From contig CANOFW010000006.1 of assembly GCA_947565425.1 (NCBI GenBank), positions 1-64,000 of the forward strand: a DNA stretch of 64,000 nucleotides, in the 5' to 3' direction. This stretch comes from an uncultured Lachnospiraceae bacterium. Lineage in GTDB: Bacteria > Bacillota > Clostridia > Lachnospirales > Lachnospiraceae. The notes beneath the pieces were generated by a model that worked only from the letters and a program-made list of their open reading frames with translations, searched no databases and was not told where the DNA came from. Position numbers and translations under genes: made by a program. Below, in pieces: positions 1 through 8,447 of the stretch (position 1 is its first letter; every line of letters begins with the position of its first letter).

Positions 1-1249
1 AAGCATTCGCCATCTCCCATCCATTCATGAAAAATTCAAAACGCTCCACATATTCGGGGTTCTCCGGTTTCTTCTTCGTCAACGGAGAAATCTCAATCGG
101 ATGATCCATAACAAACGTCGGCTGTATTAAATGATCCTCTACAAACTCCTCAAAGAACAGATTAAGGATATCGCCCTTCTGATGCCTGTCCTCATATTCG
201 ATATGATGCTCGTCCGCCAGTTTCCTGGCCTCTTCCGTAGTCTTAATCTCGTTAAAGTCCACATTGGCATATTTCTTCACGGCGTCCACCATCGTAATGC
301 GCTCAAAAGGCTTAGACAAATCCATCTCATGCTCGCCATATGTGATAATCTCGGAACCTGTCACCTCTTTTGCCACATAGCGGTACAGATTCTCCGTCAA
401 ATCCATCATGCCATGATAATCTGTGTATGCCTGATATAATTCCATCAAGGTAAATTCCGGGTTATGACGGGTATCAAGCCCCTCATTGCGGAACACGCGC
501 CCAATCTCATAGACACGCTCCAAGCCTCCCACAATCAACCTCTTTAAGTAAAGTTCCAGAGAAATGCGCAGCTTCAAATCCTCATCCAAGGCATTGAAAT
601 GCGTCTCAAACGGCCGCGCTGCCGCACCGCCCGCATTGCTCACAAGCATCGGCGTCTCCACCTCCATGAATCCCTGTCCATCCAGGAAACGGCGAATACT
701 GCTTAACACCTTGGAACGCTTGATAAAGGTGTCCTTTACCTCCGCGTTCATAATCAAATCCACATACCGCTGGCGGTATCTCATGTCCGTATCGGTAAGT
801 CCGTGATATTTCTCCGGTAGAATCTGCAAACTCTTAGATAACAGCGTCACTTCCTGGGCATGGACAGAAATTTCCCCTGTCTTAGTGGTAAATACCTCTC
901 CCTTGATTCCCAGGATATCGCCCACGTCATATTTCTTGAAATCCTTGTAACTGTCCTCGCCAACGCTGTCCCTTGCCACATATACCTGGATATCTCCCTG
1001 CAAATCCTGAATATTACAGAAAGAAGCTTTTCCCATCACACGTTTGAACATCATTCTGCCGGCAACGCTGACCGTCTGGCCCTCCAACTCGCCATAATGA
1101 TCCTTAATCTCCTGGCTATGTTTTGTTACCTCATATTTCGTAATCTGAAACGGATCCTTACCGTTACTCTGTAAATCCGCCAATTTGTCATGACGGATTT
1201 TCAACAACTGGTTCAGGTCTTGTCCCGGTGACTGATTGTTCTGTGCCAT
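1..1249 (-). CDS. lysS: Lysyl-tRNA synthetase, class II (partial, C-terminus outside window)
   Basis: Charges tRNA-Lys with lysine using ATP in the cytoplasm. The ATG at 1249 follows AGGAGGAAGAGAAG. The 416 visible codons give an N-terminal helix, an OB-fold anticodon-binding domain (roughly residues 55-150) and the start of the class II catalytic domain. Motif 1 reads GFMEVETPML. Motif 2 reads YEIGRVFRNEG followed by DTRHNPEFT, the LysRS-type form. Motif 3 and about 80 residues lie beyond base 1. The gene is 12 bp downstream of greA on the same strand, an arrangement common in Firmicutes, so the two are probably cotranscribed. No T-box is visible because greA sits directly upstream. Confidence 0.97.
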   Translation of the reverse strand, partial: MAQNNQSPGQDLNQLLKIRHDKLADLQSNGKDPFQITKYEVTKHSQEIKDHYGELEGQTVSVAGRMMFKRVMGKASFCNIQDLQGDIQVYVARDSVGEDSYKDFKKYDVGDILGIKGEVFTTKTGEISVHAQEVTLLSKSLQILPEKYHGLTDTDMRYRQRYVDLIMNAEVKDTFIKRSKVLSSIRRFLDGQGFMEVETPMLVSNAGGAAARPFETHFNALDEDLKLRISLELYLKRLIVGGLERVYEIGRVFRNEGLDTRHNPEFTLMELYQAYTDYHGMMDLTENLYRYVAKEVTGSEIITYGEHEMDLSKPFERITMVDAVKKYANVDFNEIKTTEEARKLADEHHIEYEDRHQKGDILNLFFEEFVEDHLIQPTFVMDHPIEISPLTKKKPENPEYVERFEFFMNGWEMANA

Positions 1250-1261
1250 CTTCTCTTCCTC

Positions 1262-1741
1262 CTAATTGGAACGCTGGATTCCCAATACTTTGTATTCCAT
1301 AACGCCTGCCTGTGTCTCTATAGTTACTGTATCTCCGACTTTCGCTCCAATCAGGGCTTTCCCTACCGGAGATTCATTTGAAATCTTCCCCTGGAGGCTG
1401 CTTGCCTCGGTGGAACCGACAATCTTATATTCTAATTCCTCATCAAACTCGCAATCCAAGATTTTGACCTTGCATCCCACATTGATTTTATCAAGGTCTA
1501 CCTCGTCTTCCACTACAACCTCAGCATTTTTGAGAATTTTCTCAATCTCTTCGATTCTGGCTTCTATATCGCGCTGCTCGTCCTTCGCGGCATCATACTC
1601 TGCATTTTCGGAAAGATCCCCCTGCTCCCTGGCTTCCTTGATTTTCTGGGAAACCTCTTTCCTCTTTACCACTTTGAGATCGTGCAATTCTGTCTCTAAT
1701 TTCTGCAAACCTTCATAAGTCAATAAATTTTTCTTTTCCAT
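1262..1741 (-). CDS. greA: Transcription elongation factor GreA
   Basis: Binds the secondary channel of RNA polymerase and stimulates cleavage of backtracked transcripts. At 159 residues it is the usual GreA length. The N-terminal coiled coil carries the conserved tip sequence GDLSENAEYDAAK (about residues 41-53), whose acidic residues help position the catalytic metal. The C-terminal FKBP-like domain contains the typical NESPVGKALIGAKVGD segment. The ATG at 1741 follows AGGAAGG at good spacing. It lies upstream of lysS with a 12 bp gap and probably shares its transcript. Confidence 0.97.
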   Translation of the reverse strand: MEKKNLLTYEGLQKLETELHDLKVVKRKEVSQKIKEAREQGDLSENAEYDAAKDEQRDIEARIEEIEKILKNAEVVVEDEVDLDKINVGCKVKILDCEFDEELEYKIVGSTEASSLQGKISNESPVGKALIGAKVGDTVTIETQAGVMEYKVLGIQRSN

Positions 1742-1788
1742 TATACTACACCTTCCTAAACTACATTGTCAGTACTATTATAAAAAGT

Positions 1789-2400
1789 TTATAATACTCC
1801 CTTAACAATCACAGTATTATAACCGATAGGCACGGAAATGTCAAGATTATCCACACTTTCAGCGGCAGTCCACGCCCGCTTATACACGGGAATATAGAGC
1901 ATGTCTTCTCTGGCGCATTTTAAGGGACAATCGCCTTTATGCTCCATATCTAATATCACGTTAAAATCCGCCGGCAATTCTTCCTCCTTAGAAGAAATCT
2001 GCACAACCAAACCGCTATCCTCATACATTCTTTGAATATAATCGGTAAAATATGCAGGACGGTCCGTAACAATCCTTAAAAAATTTAAATCCTCTGAAAT
2101 CTGCTCGAGCATCACCTCCACCTGGTCTTCCTCCAACAGAGATTCCGGCGGCATGTCCGTATCAACGAGCAATGGGCAAAACTCCCGGTAAGATATACGG
2201 TGACGCTCCAGAATCTGCTGTAAAATAACTAGAAATTTATGAAGATAAGGGTTTTCCCTAGGAAATTCTTCTTCCTCCTGCGGTGGATTGTCCGCCTGCG
2301 AACTTGACTTTCTGCCAAAAATCCACACCAAAAGCCGCCGCCAAAATTCCTGGAAACGACTACCGCAATCTTCCTGCTTCCTCTCTTGCAACCTCCTCAT
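1789..2400 (-). CDS. Conserved hypothetical protein
   Basis: Not recognised. From the ATG at 2400 the product is 203 residues; an upstream TTG at 2445 in the same frame lacks a ribosome binding site. The N-terminus is basic, rich in Arg and Trp (RRLLVWIFGRK), and is followed by an acidic Pro/Glu stretch. The rest is a soluble mixed alpha/beta region with no transmembrane segment and two cysteines in a CPLKC motif near the C-terminus. It sits between dusB and greA, 47 bp upstream of greA, in a run of housekeeping genes. No function can be assigned. Confidence 0.75.
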   Translation of the reverse strand: MRRLQERKQEDCGSRFQEFWRRLLVWIFGRKSSSQADNPPQEEEEFPRENPYLHKFLVILQQILERHRISYREFCPLLVDTDMPPESLLEEDQVEVMLEQISEDLNFLRIVTDRPAYFTDYIQRMYEDSGLVVQISSKEEELPADFNVILDMEHKGDCPLKCAREDMLYIPVYKRAWTAAESVDNLDISVPIGYNTVIVKGVL

Positions 2401-2482
2401 AATCCACCCCGGCAAATACTGTTTCTTCAATATATGAAGGCGCAAAACAGGTTATTCCGCTTACCATCACGATTCCATGCAA

Positions 2483-3508
2483 CTATTCTAAATCCATCTG
2501 GCCATGAAGCGTTTGCGCAAACAATTCTTCCAACTGCGCATATGTCTCCACTTCATTGATTTTGCCCCGAAGTTTCGCTGAATTTTTATAGCCGCTGGTA
2601 TACCAGGCCGCATGTTTGCGCATTTCCCGGATCCCCATGACTTCGCCTTTATAAGCGATCTGGGCTCTTGCATGGCGTAGAATCATCGCTGCAACTTCCT
2701 GAATATCCGGCTTAGGCAATTGCTCTCCCGTGTTTAGGTAGTGCAGAATCTGCGCAAAAATCCAGGGGTTGCCCTGCGCTCCCCTGCCAATCATAAAACC
2801 GTCGCAGCCCGTTTGCTGCCTCATATTCTGCACATCCTTTGCCGTTAAAATGTCTCCGTTGCCAATTACCGGAATAGACACTGCTTCCTTAACCTGGCGA
2901 ATAATATCCCAATCCGCTTTGCCAGAATAATATTGTTCGCGGGTTCGCCCATGAACCGCCACGGCAGCCGCACCCGCCTCCTCTACAATCTTGGCAATCT
3001 CCACCGCATTGATATGAGCATCGTCAAAACCTTTGCGTATTTTTACAGTCACCGGTTTCTTTATTGCCTTTACAATGTGAGAGACAATCTCATACACCAA
3101 TTTCGGCTGTTTCATCAGCGCCGAACCCTCTCCATTATTTACGACTTTCGGCACGGGACAGCCCATATTGATGTCCAAAATATCAAAAGGGCGCTCCTCT
3201 ATGCGCTTTGCCATCTCACTCATAATATGCGCATCCGCCCCAAATAGCTGTAAAGAAACCGGACGTTCTCCCGGTTCCGTCGTCAGTAAAATTTCCGTAT
3301 TCTTATTATTGTAATAAATACCCTTAGCGCTCACCATCTCCATACAGAGAAGCCCTGCCCCCTGTTCTTTACAGAGCACACGAAATGGCAGGTCACATAC
3401 CCCTGCCATCGGCGCTAGAATCAAATTATTTTCCAGATGTACATTCCCGATTCTAAGTGTTTCCATTTCCCTTTCATTCCTAATTTTATTACTTCTCTCT
3501 ATGCTCAT
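2483..3508 (-). CDS. dusB: tRNA-dihydrouridine synthase, DusB type
   Basis: Flavoenzyme that reduces uridine to dihydrouridine in tRNA D-loops using FMN and NADPH. The TIM-barrel start is ILAPMAGVCDLPFR (residues 30-43). The catalytic cysteine is in NMGCPVPKV (C117), and FMN phosphate-binding residues lie in the IGNGDI and MIGRGAQGNPW segments. The helical C-terminal domain is complete. Length is 341 residues from the first ATG, which has a close GGAAG. An internal ATG at 3466 (METLRIGNVHLENN) matches family N-termini better and may be the true start. The gene sits between coaX and the hypothetical upstream of greA, all on the minus strand. Confidence 0.93.
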   Translation of the reverse strand: MSIERSNKIRNEREMETLRIGNVHLENNLILAPMAGVCDLPFRVLCKEQGAGLLCMEMVSAKGIYYNNKNTEILLTTEPGERPVSLQLFGADAHIMSEMAKRIEERPFDILDINMGCPVPKVVNNGEGSALMKQPKLVYEIVSHIVKAIKKPVTVKIRKGFDDAHINAVEIAKIVEEAGAAAVAVHGRTREQYYSGKADWDIIRQVKEAVSIPVIGNGDILTAKDVQNMRQQTGCDGFMIGRGAQGNPWIFAQILHYLNTGEQLPKPDIQEVAAMILRHARAQIAYKGEVMGIREMRKHAAWYTSGYKNSAKLRGKINEVETYAQLEELFAQTLHGQMDLE

Positions 3509-3551
3509 TACTTCCAGTAGATTGTACGAATTCTCCCGATTCTATTGCGAA

Positions 3552-4328
3552 CTATTTCTGACGGTTCTGCTTATTATAAATCAGCCTCAATCCTTGCAAG
3601 GTCAGCGTAGGGTCGTAAATGTCTATGGTGTCCGTCTCGCTGGCAATGATTGTTCCTAAACCTCCGGTTGCCACTACCTTGAGATTATCATAGCCTGTCT
3701 CCTTCTTGGTCTGGCGAATAATATATTCCGTCTGCCCGATCTGCCCATAAATCAAGCCCGCCTGCATACTGCTGATCGTCTCCTTCGCCAGAATACTGTT
3801 CGGCTTGCGAATCTCAATTTCCGGCAGTTTAGCCGCGTCTTCCCACAATGCCTTAGCGGAAGTGCGAATCCCCGGCGCCGTCACACCCGACACGAAAGCT
3901 CCGGTCTCATCCACCAAATCGTAAGTCGTCCCCGTTCCAAAATCAATGACAAACACCGGCCCGCCATACAGTTCATAAGCTGCCGCCGCATCCACAATAC
4001 GGTCCGCGCCTATCTGCCTGGGATTTTCCGTAGCAATACGGATTCCCGTCTTAATTCCCGGCTCCACCACCACCGGATGAATGCCAAAATATTTAATAAA
4101 AGCGCTGGAAAGCGAATGCATCACATTGGGCACTACGGAGGCAATAATGACATCCTTAATGTTCTCATAGGAAATCCCATTGTGCGCCAATAAATCTCGC
4201 ATACAGACTCCATACTCATCTGATGTCCGCTGAAGCTTTGTCGTCATGCGGAATGTCGCTTCCAATTGCTCCCCATCAAAGATTCCAAATGTAAAATTTG
4301 TATTTCCCACGTCCACTACCATTAACAT
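3552..4328 (-). CDS. coaX: Type III pantothenate kinase
   Basis: Phosphorylates pantothenate in the first step of coenzyme A synthesis; the type III enzyme belongs to the ASKHA fold and needs a monovalent cation. At 258 residues the length is normal. The phosphate-1 motif is DVGNTN (residues 6-11), the pantothenate-binding region is GADRIVDA (107-114), and phosphate-2 is DFGTGTT (129-135). The ATG at 4328 follows GGAGG with 8 bp spacing. It starts immediately after the small gene 4332-4682 and precedes dusB, suggesting one operon with birA upstream. Confidence 0.96.
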   Translation of the reverse strand: MLMVVDVGNTNFTFGIFDGEQLEATFRMTTKLQRTSDEYGVCMRDLLAHNGISYENIKDVIIASVVPNVMHSLSSAFIKYFGIHPVVVEPGIKTGIRIATENPRQIGADRIVDAAAAYELYGGPVFVIDFGTGTTYDLVDETGAFVSGVTAPGIRTSAKALWEDAAKLPEIEIRKPNSILAKETISSMQAGLIYGQIGQTEYIIRQTKKETGYDNLKVVATGGLGTIIASETDTIDIYDPTLTLQGLRLIYNKQNRQK

Positions 4329-4331
4329 GCC

Positions 4332-4682
4332 TTAATCCTCCAAATCGTCATCGCTTATATCTTCTCCCAGAAAAAATACCTTAAAATACATTTCCAAAGA
4401 TTGAAATAACTCTTGCTTATCTCTCTGTAATTGCTTAATTTTCAGCACACTCCCGATGTCGTCATACAATAAATCGCCCTCGTCACATGCGGCCCATAGC
4501 TGCAAACTGCCCTCACTGTCAAATCCCAGCGTCAATGTCCCGCCAATGTCTTCTGTGTAGAGCACGCACATAATCTTGAGCTCATCTTTAATCCCCTGTG
4601 GCAGGGATTGAAACGCTTCGTTCAGATAATACTTCTTCGTATATGCACTGGAACCACACAACACGGTATCCTCATGGTCCAT
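4332..4682 (-). CDS. Small conserved hypothetical protein (DUF6145-like)
   Basis: Product of 116 residues from the ATG at 4682, chosen because it follows AAGGAGG at 5 bp; an in-frame start 33 bp upstream has no such site. The protein is acidic, soluble, and ends in a run of Asp/Glu (EDISDDDLED). A central segment, GGTLTLGFDSEGSLQLWAA, suggests a beta-sheet core. I recall small Lachnospiraceae proteins of this kind named DUF6145, but the match is from memory. It lies between birA and coaX with only 3 bp to coaX, so it is probably cotranscribed and may be translationally coupled. Confidence 0.78.
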   Translation of the reverse strand: MDHEDTVLCGSSAYTKKYYLNEAFQSLPQGIKDELKIMCVLYTEDIGGTLTLGFDSEGSLQLWAACDEGDLLYDDIGSVLKIKQLQRDKQELFQSLEMYFKVFFLGEDISDDDLED

Positions 4683-4741
4683 ATCCGCCTCCTTCTCTCT
4701 GTTATTCGCTGCCATAACGCACGCTTTTATACCAGTAAGTC

Positions 4742-5749
4742 TTATACATATCCGTAAACCCCGCGTACTGACACCTCGCCAGAGGAAATTTTACTTATCT
4801 CTCCATCCCGTTCTACGAGAAGTTGCCCTCTCTCGTCTATTCCCAATGCTGTACCCTCATATTCTCCCAGAGGATCGAGCACCCGTACAGAACGCCCGCA
4901 ATTTACTAGCATATCGTTATATTCTTCCATCAGAGCTGACAAATCTTGTGTTTTGAGAAAGATTTCATAATAACGCTCAAAATGTGTAAGTACAGCTCCC
5001 AAAAGCTGCGCTCTGGAAATCTGCTCCTCTTTTCCCTGTCTTTGCAATTCCAATTTAAGGGAAGTCGCTGTCTGTGCAATCTCTTCCGGGAACTCTTCTT
5101 GATGCACATTGATTCCGGTACCAACTACAATATGGTTCACATAATCAATCTGCGCACTCATCTCTGTAAGAATCCCTACCATCTTCCTACCATTTATCAC
5201 AACATCATTCGGCCATTTAATCTGCGGCTGCATACCTGTTACCTCCGCAATCCCCTTCACAGTCGCCATTCCTTTTACTAATGTCAGCATGGAAGCGTTG
5301 CCCGGCTCTATCTCCGGCTTGATTAAAATGGAAAAAAACAGGCCTGTCCCACAGGGGGAACTCCATGTTCGTCCCCTGCGCCCCCTGCCTGCTGTCTGTG
5401 TATCTGCCACCACTACCGTACCATGCCAGTCTGCGCGGTCAGTAGATTCTGCAATCCGCTTTGCCTGCGCATTTGTAGAATCCACCACCTCAAAGTAACG
5501 TATATTATGCCCCAGCCATTTCGTATGTAATTGGCTTACAATCTCACTTTGTGATAAAATATCCGGCACGGTTATCAGACGGTAACCTCTATTTTGAACA
5601 GCCTTAATTTCATAACCAGCCTCTTTCAACTGCTTGATTGCTTTCCAAACAGCAGTGCGGGACACGCCAAATTTTTCACACAATTCCTGCCCCGATACAT
5701 ATGTTTCCTGATTCTGTCTCAAAACTTGTAATATCTTCGTCTTCATCAT
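4742..5749 (-). CDS. birA: Bifunctional biotin protein ligase / biotin repressor BirA
   Basis: Activates biotin to biotinyl-AMP and transfers it to carrier lysines; the N-terminal winged helix lets it repress biotin genes. The HTH covers about residues 1-60 (LCEKFGVSRTAVWKAI). The ligase domain begins near residue 80, with the substrate loop GRGRRGR at 121-127 and KWPNDV further on. A C-terminal SH3-like domain follows (ALGIDERGQLLVERDGE). The length of 335 residues fits a group II enzyme. GGGGGG precedes tandem ATGs at 5749 and 5746, so either could be used. No biotin biosynthesis gene is present in the window. Confidence 0.95.
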   Translation of the reverse strand: MMKTKILQVLRQNQETYVSGQELCEKFGVSRTAVWKAIKQLKEAGYEIKAVQNRGYRLITVPDILSQSEIVSQLHTKWLGHNIRYFEVVDSTNAQAKRIAESTDRADWHGTVVVADTQTAGRGRRGRTWSSPCGTGLFFSILIKPEIEPGNASMLTLVKGMATVKGIAEVTGMQPQIKWPNDVVINGRKMVGILTEMSAQIDYVNHIVVGTGINVHQEEFPEEIAQTATSLKLELQRQGKEEQISRAQLLGAVLTHFERYYEIFLKTQDLSALMEEYNDMLVNCGRSVRVLDPLGEYEGTALGIDERGQLLVERDGEISKISSGEVSVRGVYGYV

Positions 5750-5790
5750 TGTCCCCCCTGATTAAACATCATACGTAAAATGCGTCTATA

Positions 5791-6777
5791 CTAACCAAGC
5801 GTCGCATACATCACAGCCTTTATGCTATGCATCCTGTTTTCTGCCTCGTCAAATACAACGGACTGGTTACTTTCAAACACTTCGTCCGTAACTTCCATTT
5901 CTTTCAAACCAAATTTCTCATAAATCTGTTTGCCAATCGTCGTCTTTAAATCATGAAAGGCCGGAAGACAATGCATGAAAATCGCCGACTCTCCAGCATT
6001 CTCCATCACCTTACGATTCACCTGATAAGGCATAAGCTCCTTGATACGTTCTGCCCAAACTTCATCCGGCTCACCCATGGACACCCACACGTCTGTATAA
6101 ATTACATCCGCGCCTTTTGTTCCTTCCAGCACATCTTCCGTCAAAGTTACAGTCGCCCCGGTCTCCTTGGCAACAGACTGGCAATACTCCACCAATTCCT
6201 GCTCCGGAAAATATGCCTTACTAGTACATGCCACAAAATCCATACCCAACTTCGCACAAGTCACCATCAGCGAATTTCCCATATTATAGCGGGCATCCCC
6301 CATGTATACAAATTTAACGCCTCGCAGACGTCCGAATTTCTCCTTAACCGTCAACATATCCGCAATCATCTGCGTCGGATGGAATTCATTCGTAAGTCCA
6401 TTCCACACCGGCACGCCTGCATAAGCTGCAAGTTCTTCCACGATCTCCTGTCCATACCCTCGGTACTCAATGCCATCATACATTCTGCCCAATACACGCG
6501 CAGTATCGCGGATGCTCTCTTTTTTGCCAATCTGAGACCCTGATGGGTCAAGATATGTGACATGCATACCCAGATCATGCGCCGCCACCTCAAAAGAACA
6601 GCGTGTCCGGGTGCTTGTTTTTTCAAAAATAAGTACAATATTCTTACCTTTCAGCTTATCGTGTGCGATCCCCTGTTTCTTCTTCTGCTTCAATTCTGCC
6701 GAAAGATCAATCAGATATTCAATTTCCTCCGCTGTAAAATCCTTTAACTTTAAAAAATTTCTTCCTTGTAAATCCAT
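5791..6777 (-). CDS. argF: Ornithine carbamoyltransferase
   Basis: Joins carbamoyl phosphate and ornithine to give citrulline in arginine synthesis, or works in reverse in the deiminase pathway. The carbamoyl phosphate site is STRTRCSFE and the ornithine/catalytic loop is [20 protein letters not shown] segment is also typical. The product is 328 residues from the ATG at 6777, which follows GAGAGGAAAAC; an in-frame ATG 18 bp upstream lies inside the ribosome binding region. The gene is 41 bp from birA. No other arginine gene is adjacent, so direction of use cannot be told from context. Confidence 0.96.
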   Translation of the reverse strand: MDLQGRNFLKLKDFTAEEIEYLIDLSAELKQKKKQGIAHDKLKGKNIVLIFEKTSTRTRCSFEVAAHDLGMHVTYLDPSGSQIGKKESIRDTARVLGRMYDGIEYRGYGQEIVEELAAYAGVPVWNGLTNEFHPTQMIADMLTVKEKFGRLRGVKFVYMGDARYNMGNSLMVTCAKLGMDFVACTSKAYFPEQELVEYCQSVAKETGATVTLTEDVLEGTKGADVIYTDVWVSMGEPDEVWAERIKELMPYQVNRKVMENAGESAIFMHCLPAFHDLKTTIGKQIYEKFGLKEMEVTDEVFESNQSVVFDEAENRMHSIKAVMYATLG

Positions 6778-6844
6778 GTTTTCCTCTCCTAACATATAAA
6801 ATGCGAACGGACTGTCAAATAACTGGACAGCCCGTTTCTGTACA

Positions 6845-7780
6845 TTAGAGCTCCTTTGCTACCTCTGCAATAGTCTTCGTAAGCCCTGCCACTCCCTGTA
6901 TATCAGAAGGGATAATAATCTTCGTCGCCTGCCCATCCGCTGCTTTGGCAAATGCCTCTAAGCTCTTTAACTGCAAGACTGCTTGATCCGGCGCTGATTC
7001 TCTCAAGAAACGCAAACCATCTGCATTTGCTCGCTGAACCCGCAAAATGGCTTCTGCCTGACCTTCCGCCTCACGCATAGTCGCTTCCTTCTTAGCCTCT
7101 GCACGCAGAATTGCCGCCTGCTTCTCCGCTTCTGCATCGAGAATCGCTGATTCCTTCTTACCTTCTGCCACAAGAACCGTTGCCGTCTTCTCTCCTTCCG
7201 CCTGCGTTACAGCCGCACGCCGCTCACGCTCAGCCTTCGCTTGTTTCTCCATGGCGTCCTGAATCTGCTGCGGCGGAATGATATTCTTCAATTCCACACG
7301 ATTCACCTTAATTCCCCATGGGTCCGTTGCCACATCCAAAGAAGCACGCATCTTCGTATTAATCAGCTCCCTCGACGTCAACGTCTCATCCAATTCCAAA
7401 TCTCCGATAATATTACGAAGCGTTGTCGCTGTCAAATTCTCAATTGCCATAATTGGACGCTCTACCCCGTATGCAAACAGCTTAGGGTCCGTAATCTGAA
7501 AATAAACCACTGTGTCAATCCGCATGGTTACATTATCCTTGGTGATAACTGGCTGCGGCGCGAAATCCACCACCTGTTCCTTTAAGATAACACGTTTTGC
7601 TATACGGTCAAGAAACGGCACTTTAAAATGAAGCCCCACGCCCCAAGTTCCCTGGTATGCTCCCAAACGTTCAATGACAAGCGCATGTGCCTGCGGCACA
7701 ATCTTGATACAGGATGCCAACAATATTAGTACCAAAACGATAAATGCAACTACTATTAAACATTCAATTCCTCCAGTCAT
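6845..7780 (-). CDS. SPFH/Band 7 (stomatin-like, QmcA type) membrane protein
   Basis: Membrane-anchored scaffold protein of the SPFH superfamily. A hydrophobic N-terminal segment (residues 5-24) is followed by the Band 7 domain (about 25-185), which includes the family sequence [18 protein letters not shown] long Ala/Glu-rich coiled coil then follows (about 190-260), and the C-terminus holds the usual [12 protein letters not shown] region. Length is 311 residues. The ATG at 7780 follows ATGGAGGAAAACAT. It lies 62 bp downstream of the NfeD gene on the same strand. SPFH and NfeD proteins are commonly paired and thought to act together in membrane microdomains. Confidence 0.93.
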   Translation of the reverse strand: MTGGIECLIVVAFIVLVLILLASCIKIVPQAHALVIERLGAYQGTWGVGLHFKVPFLDRIAKRVILKEQVVDFAPQPVITKDNVTMRIDTVVYFQITDPKLFAYGVERPIMAIENLTATTLRNIIGDLELDETLTSRELINTKMRASLDVATDPWGIKVNRVELKNIIPPQQIQDAMEKQAKAERERRAAVTQAEGEKTATVLVAEGKKESAILDAEAEKQAAILRAEAKKEATMREAEGQAEAILRVQRANADGLRFLRESAPDQAVLQLKSLEAFAKAADGQATKIIIPSDIQGVAGLTKTIAEVAKEL

Positions 7781-7842
7781 ATGTTTTCCTCCATTTCATG
7801 ATAATTGATATATCTTACAGATGTACATGCCAAACAATAACT

Positions 7843-8274
7843 TTACTTCCCACTTTCTTTTACCAAAAGCTTTACTCCGCTGATTTCTACAATCTCTACC
7901 GTAGCATCCTGGGGGATCGTCTTATCGTCAACAGCACGCGCTGTCCACTCCTGTCCATTTACGCTGACTAAACCCCGGGCATTCAGGTTGTCAATCTCCT
8001 GTTTTACTACCGCTAATTTCCCAATCAAACTTTCCGCATTGGTTTTCACTCGATCTTTATTGAGAAACTTCACAGCCAAGGGCCTTGTTACTGCCAGTAA
8101 CACTACAGATACAGCAATAAACAATACAATCTGTACCACAATTCCGGCTCCTAGCAGACTTGCAATAAAGGCAACCAGCGCTCCTCCTGCAAACCAAATT
8201 GTAGTCAGTCCGAGCGTGATAATCTCAATGACTGCCATTACAATAACAATAAATAACCAGAAAACTCCTTCCAT
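7843..8274 (-). CDS. NfeD family membrane protein
   Basis: Short-form NfeD protein of 143 residues: two or three transmembrane segments in the first 75 residues (starting MEGVFWLFIVIVMAVIEI) followed by a small OB-fold-like domain containing GLVSVNGQEWTARA. There is no ClpP-class protease domain. The ATG at 8274 follows AAGGAGGCGAACTTT. It is directly upstream of the Band 7 gene, the usual arrangement for the partner pair. The biochemical role of short NfeD proteins is not settled. Confidence 0.92.
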   Translation of the reverse strand: MEGVFWLFIVIVMAVIEIITLGLTTIWFAGGALVAFIASLLGAGIVVQIVLFIAVSVVLLAVTRPLAVKFLNKDRVKTNAESLIGKLAVVKQEIDNLNARGLVSVNGQEWTARAVDDKTIPQDATVEIVEISGVKLLVKESGK

Positions 8275-8390
8275 AAAGTTCGCCTCCTTGTTGATATATT
8301 ACTATATTTCCCCATGGATTACAATATTAACTTAATTTCCTAGATTTTACAGGAGTTTACAAAAAGGGAAAACTCAACAAAAAATAATTA

Positions 8391-8418
8391 GCCAGACCTC
8401 TCTTACGAAAAGTCTGGC
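8391..8418 (-). terminator. Intrinsic terminator after the cell-wall hydrolase gene
   Basis: A 7-bp perfect stem, GCCAGAC/GTCTGGC, closes a loop, and on the minus strand it is followed by TAATTATTTTTT. It lies about 30 bp downstream of the stop codon at 8448, and upstream of the NfeD gene, so it separates the two transcripts. Confidence 0.8.
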
Positions 8419-8447
8419 TGGTATTTATCCCACACAGTATACGATAT

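Noticed and set aside
1266-1718. 150-residue plus-strand frame over greA
   Set aside because: Antisense of greA, which is a clear full-length gene with its own RBS.
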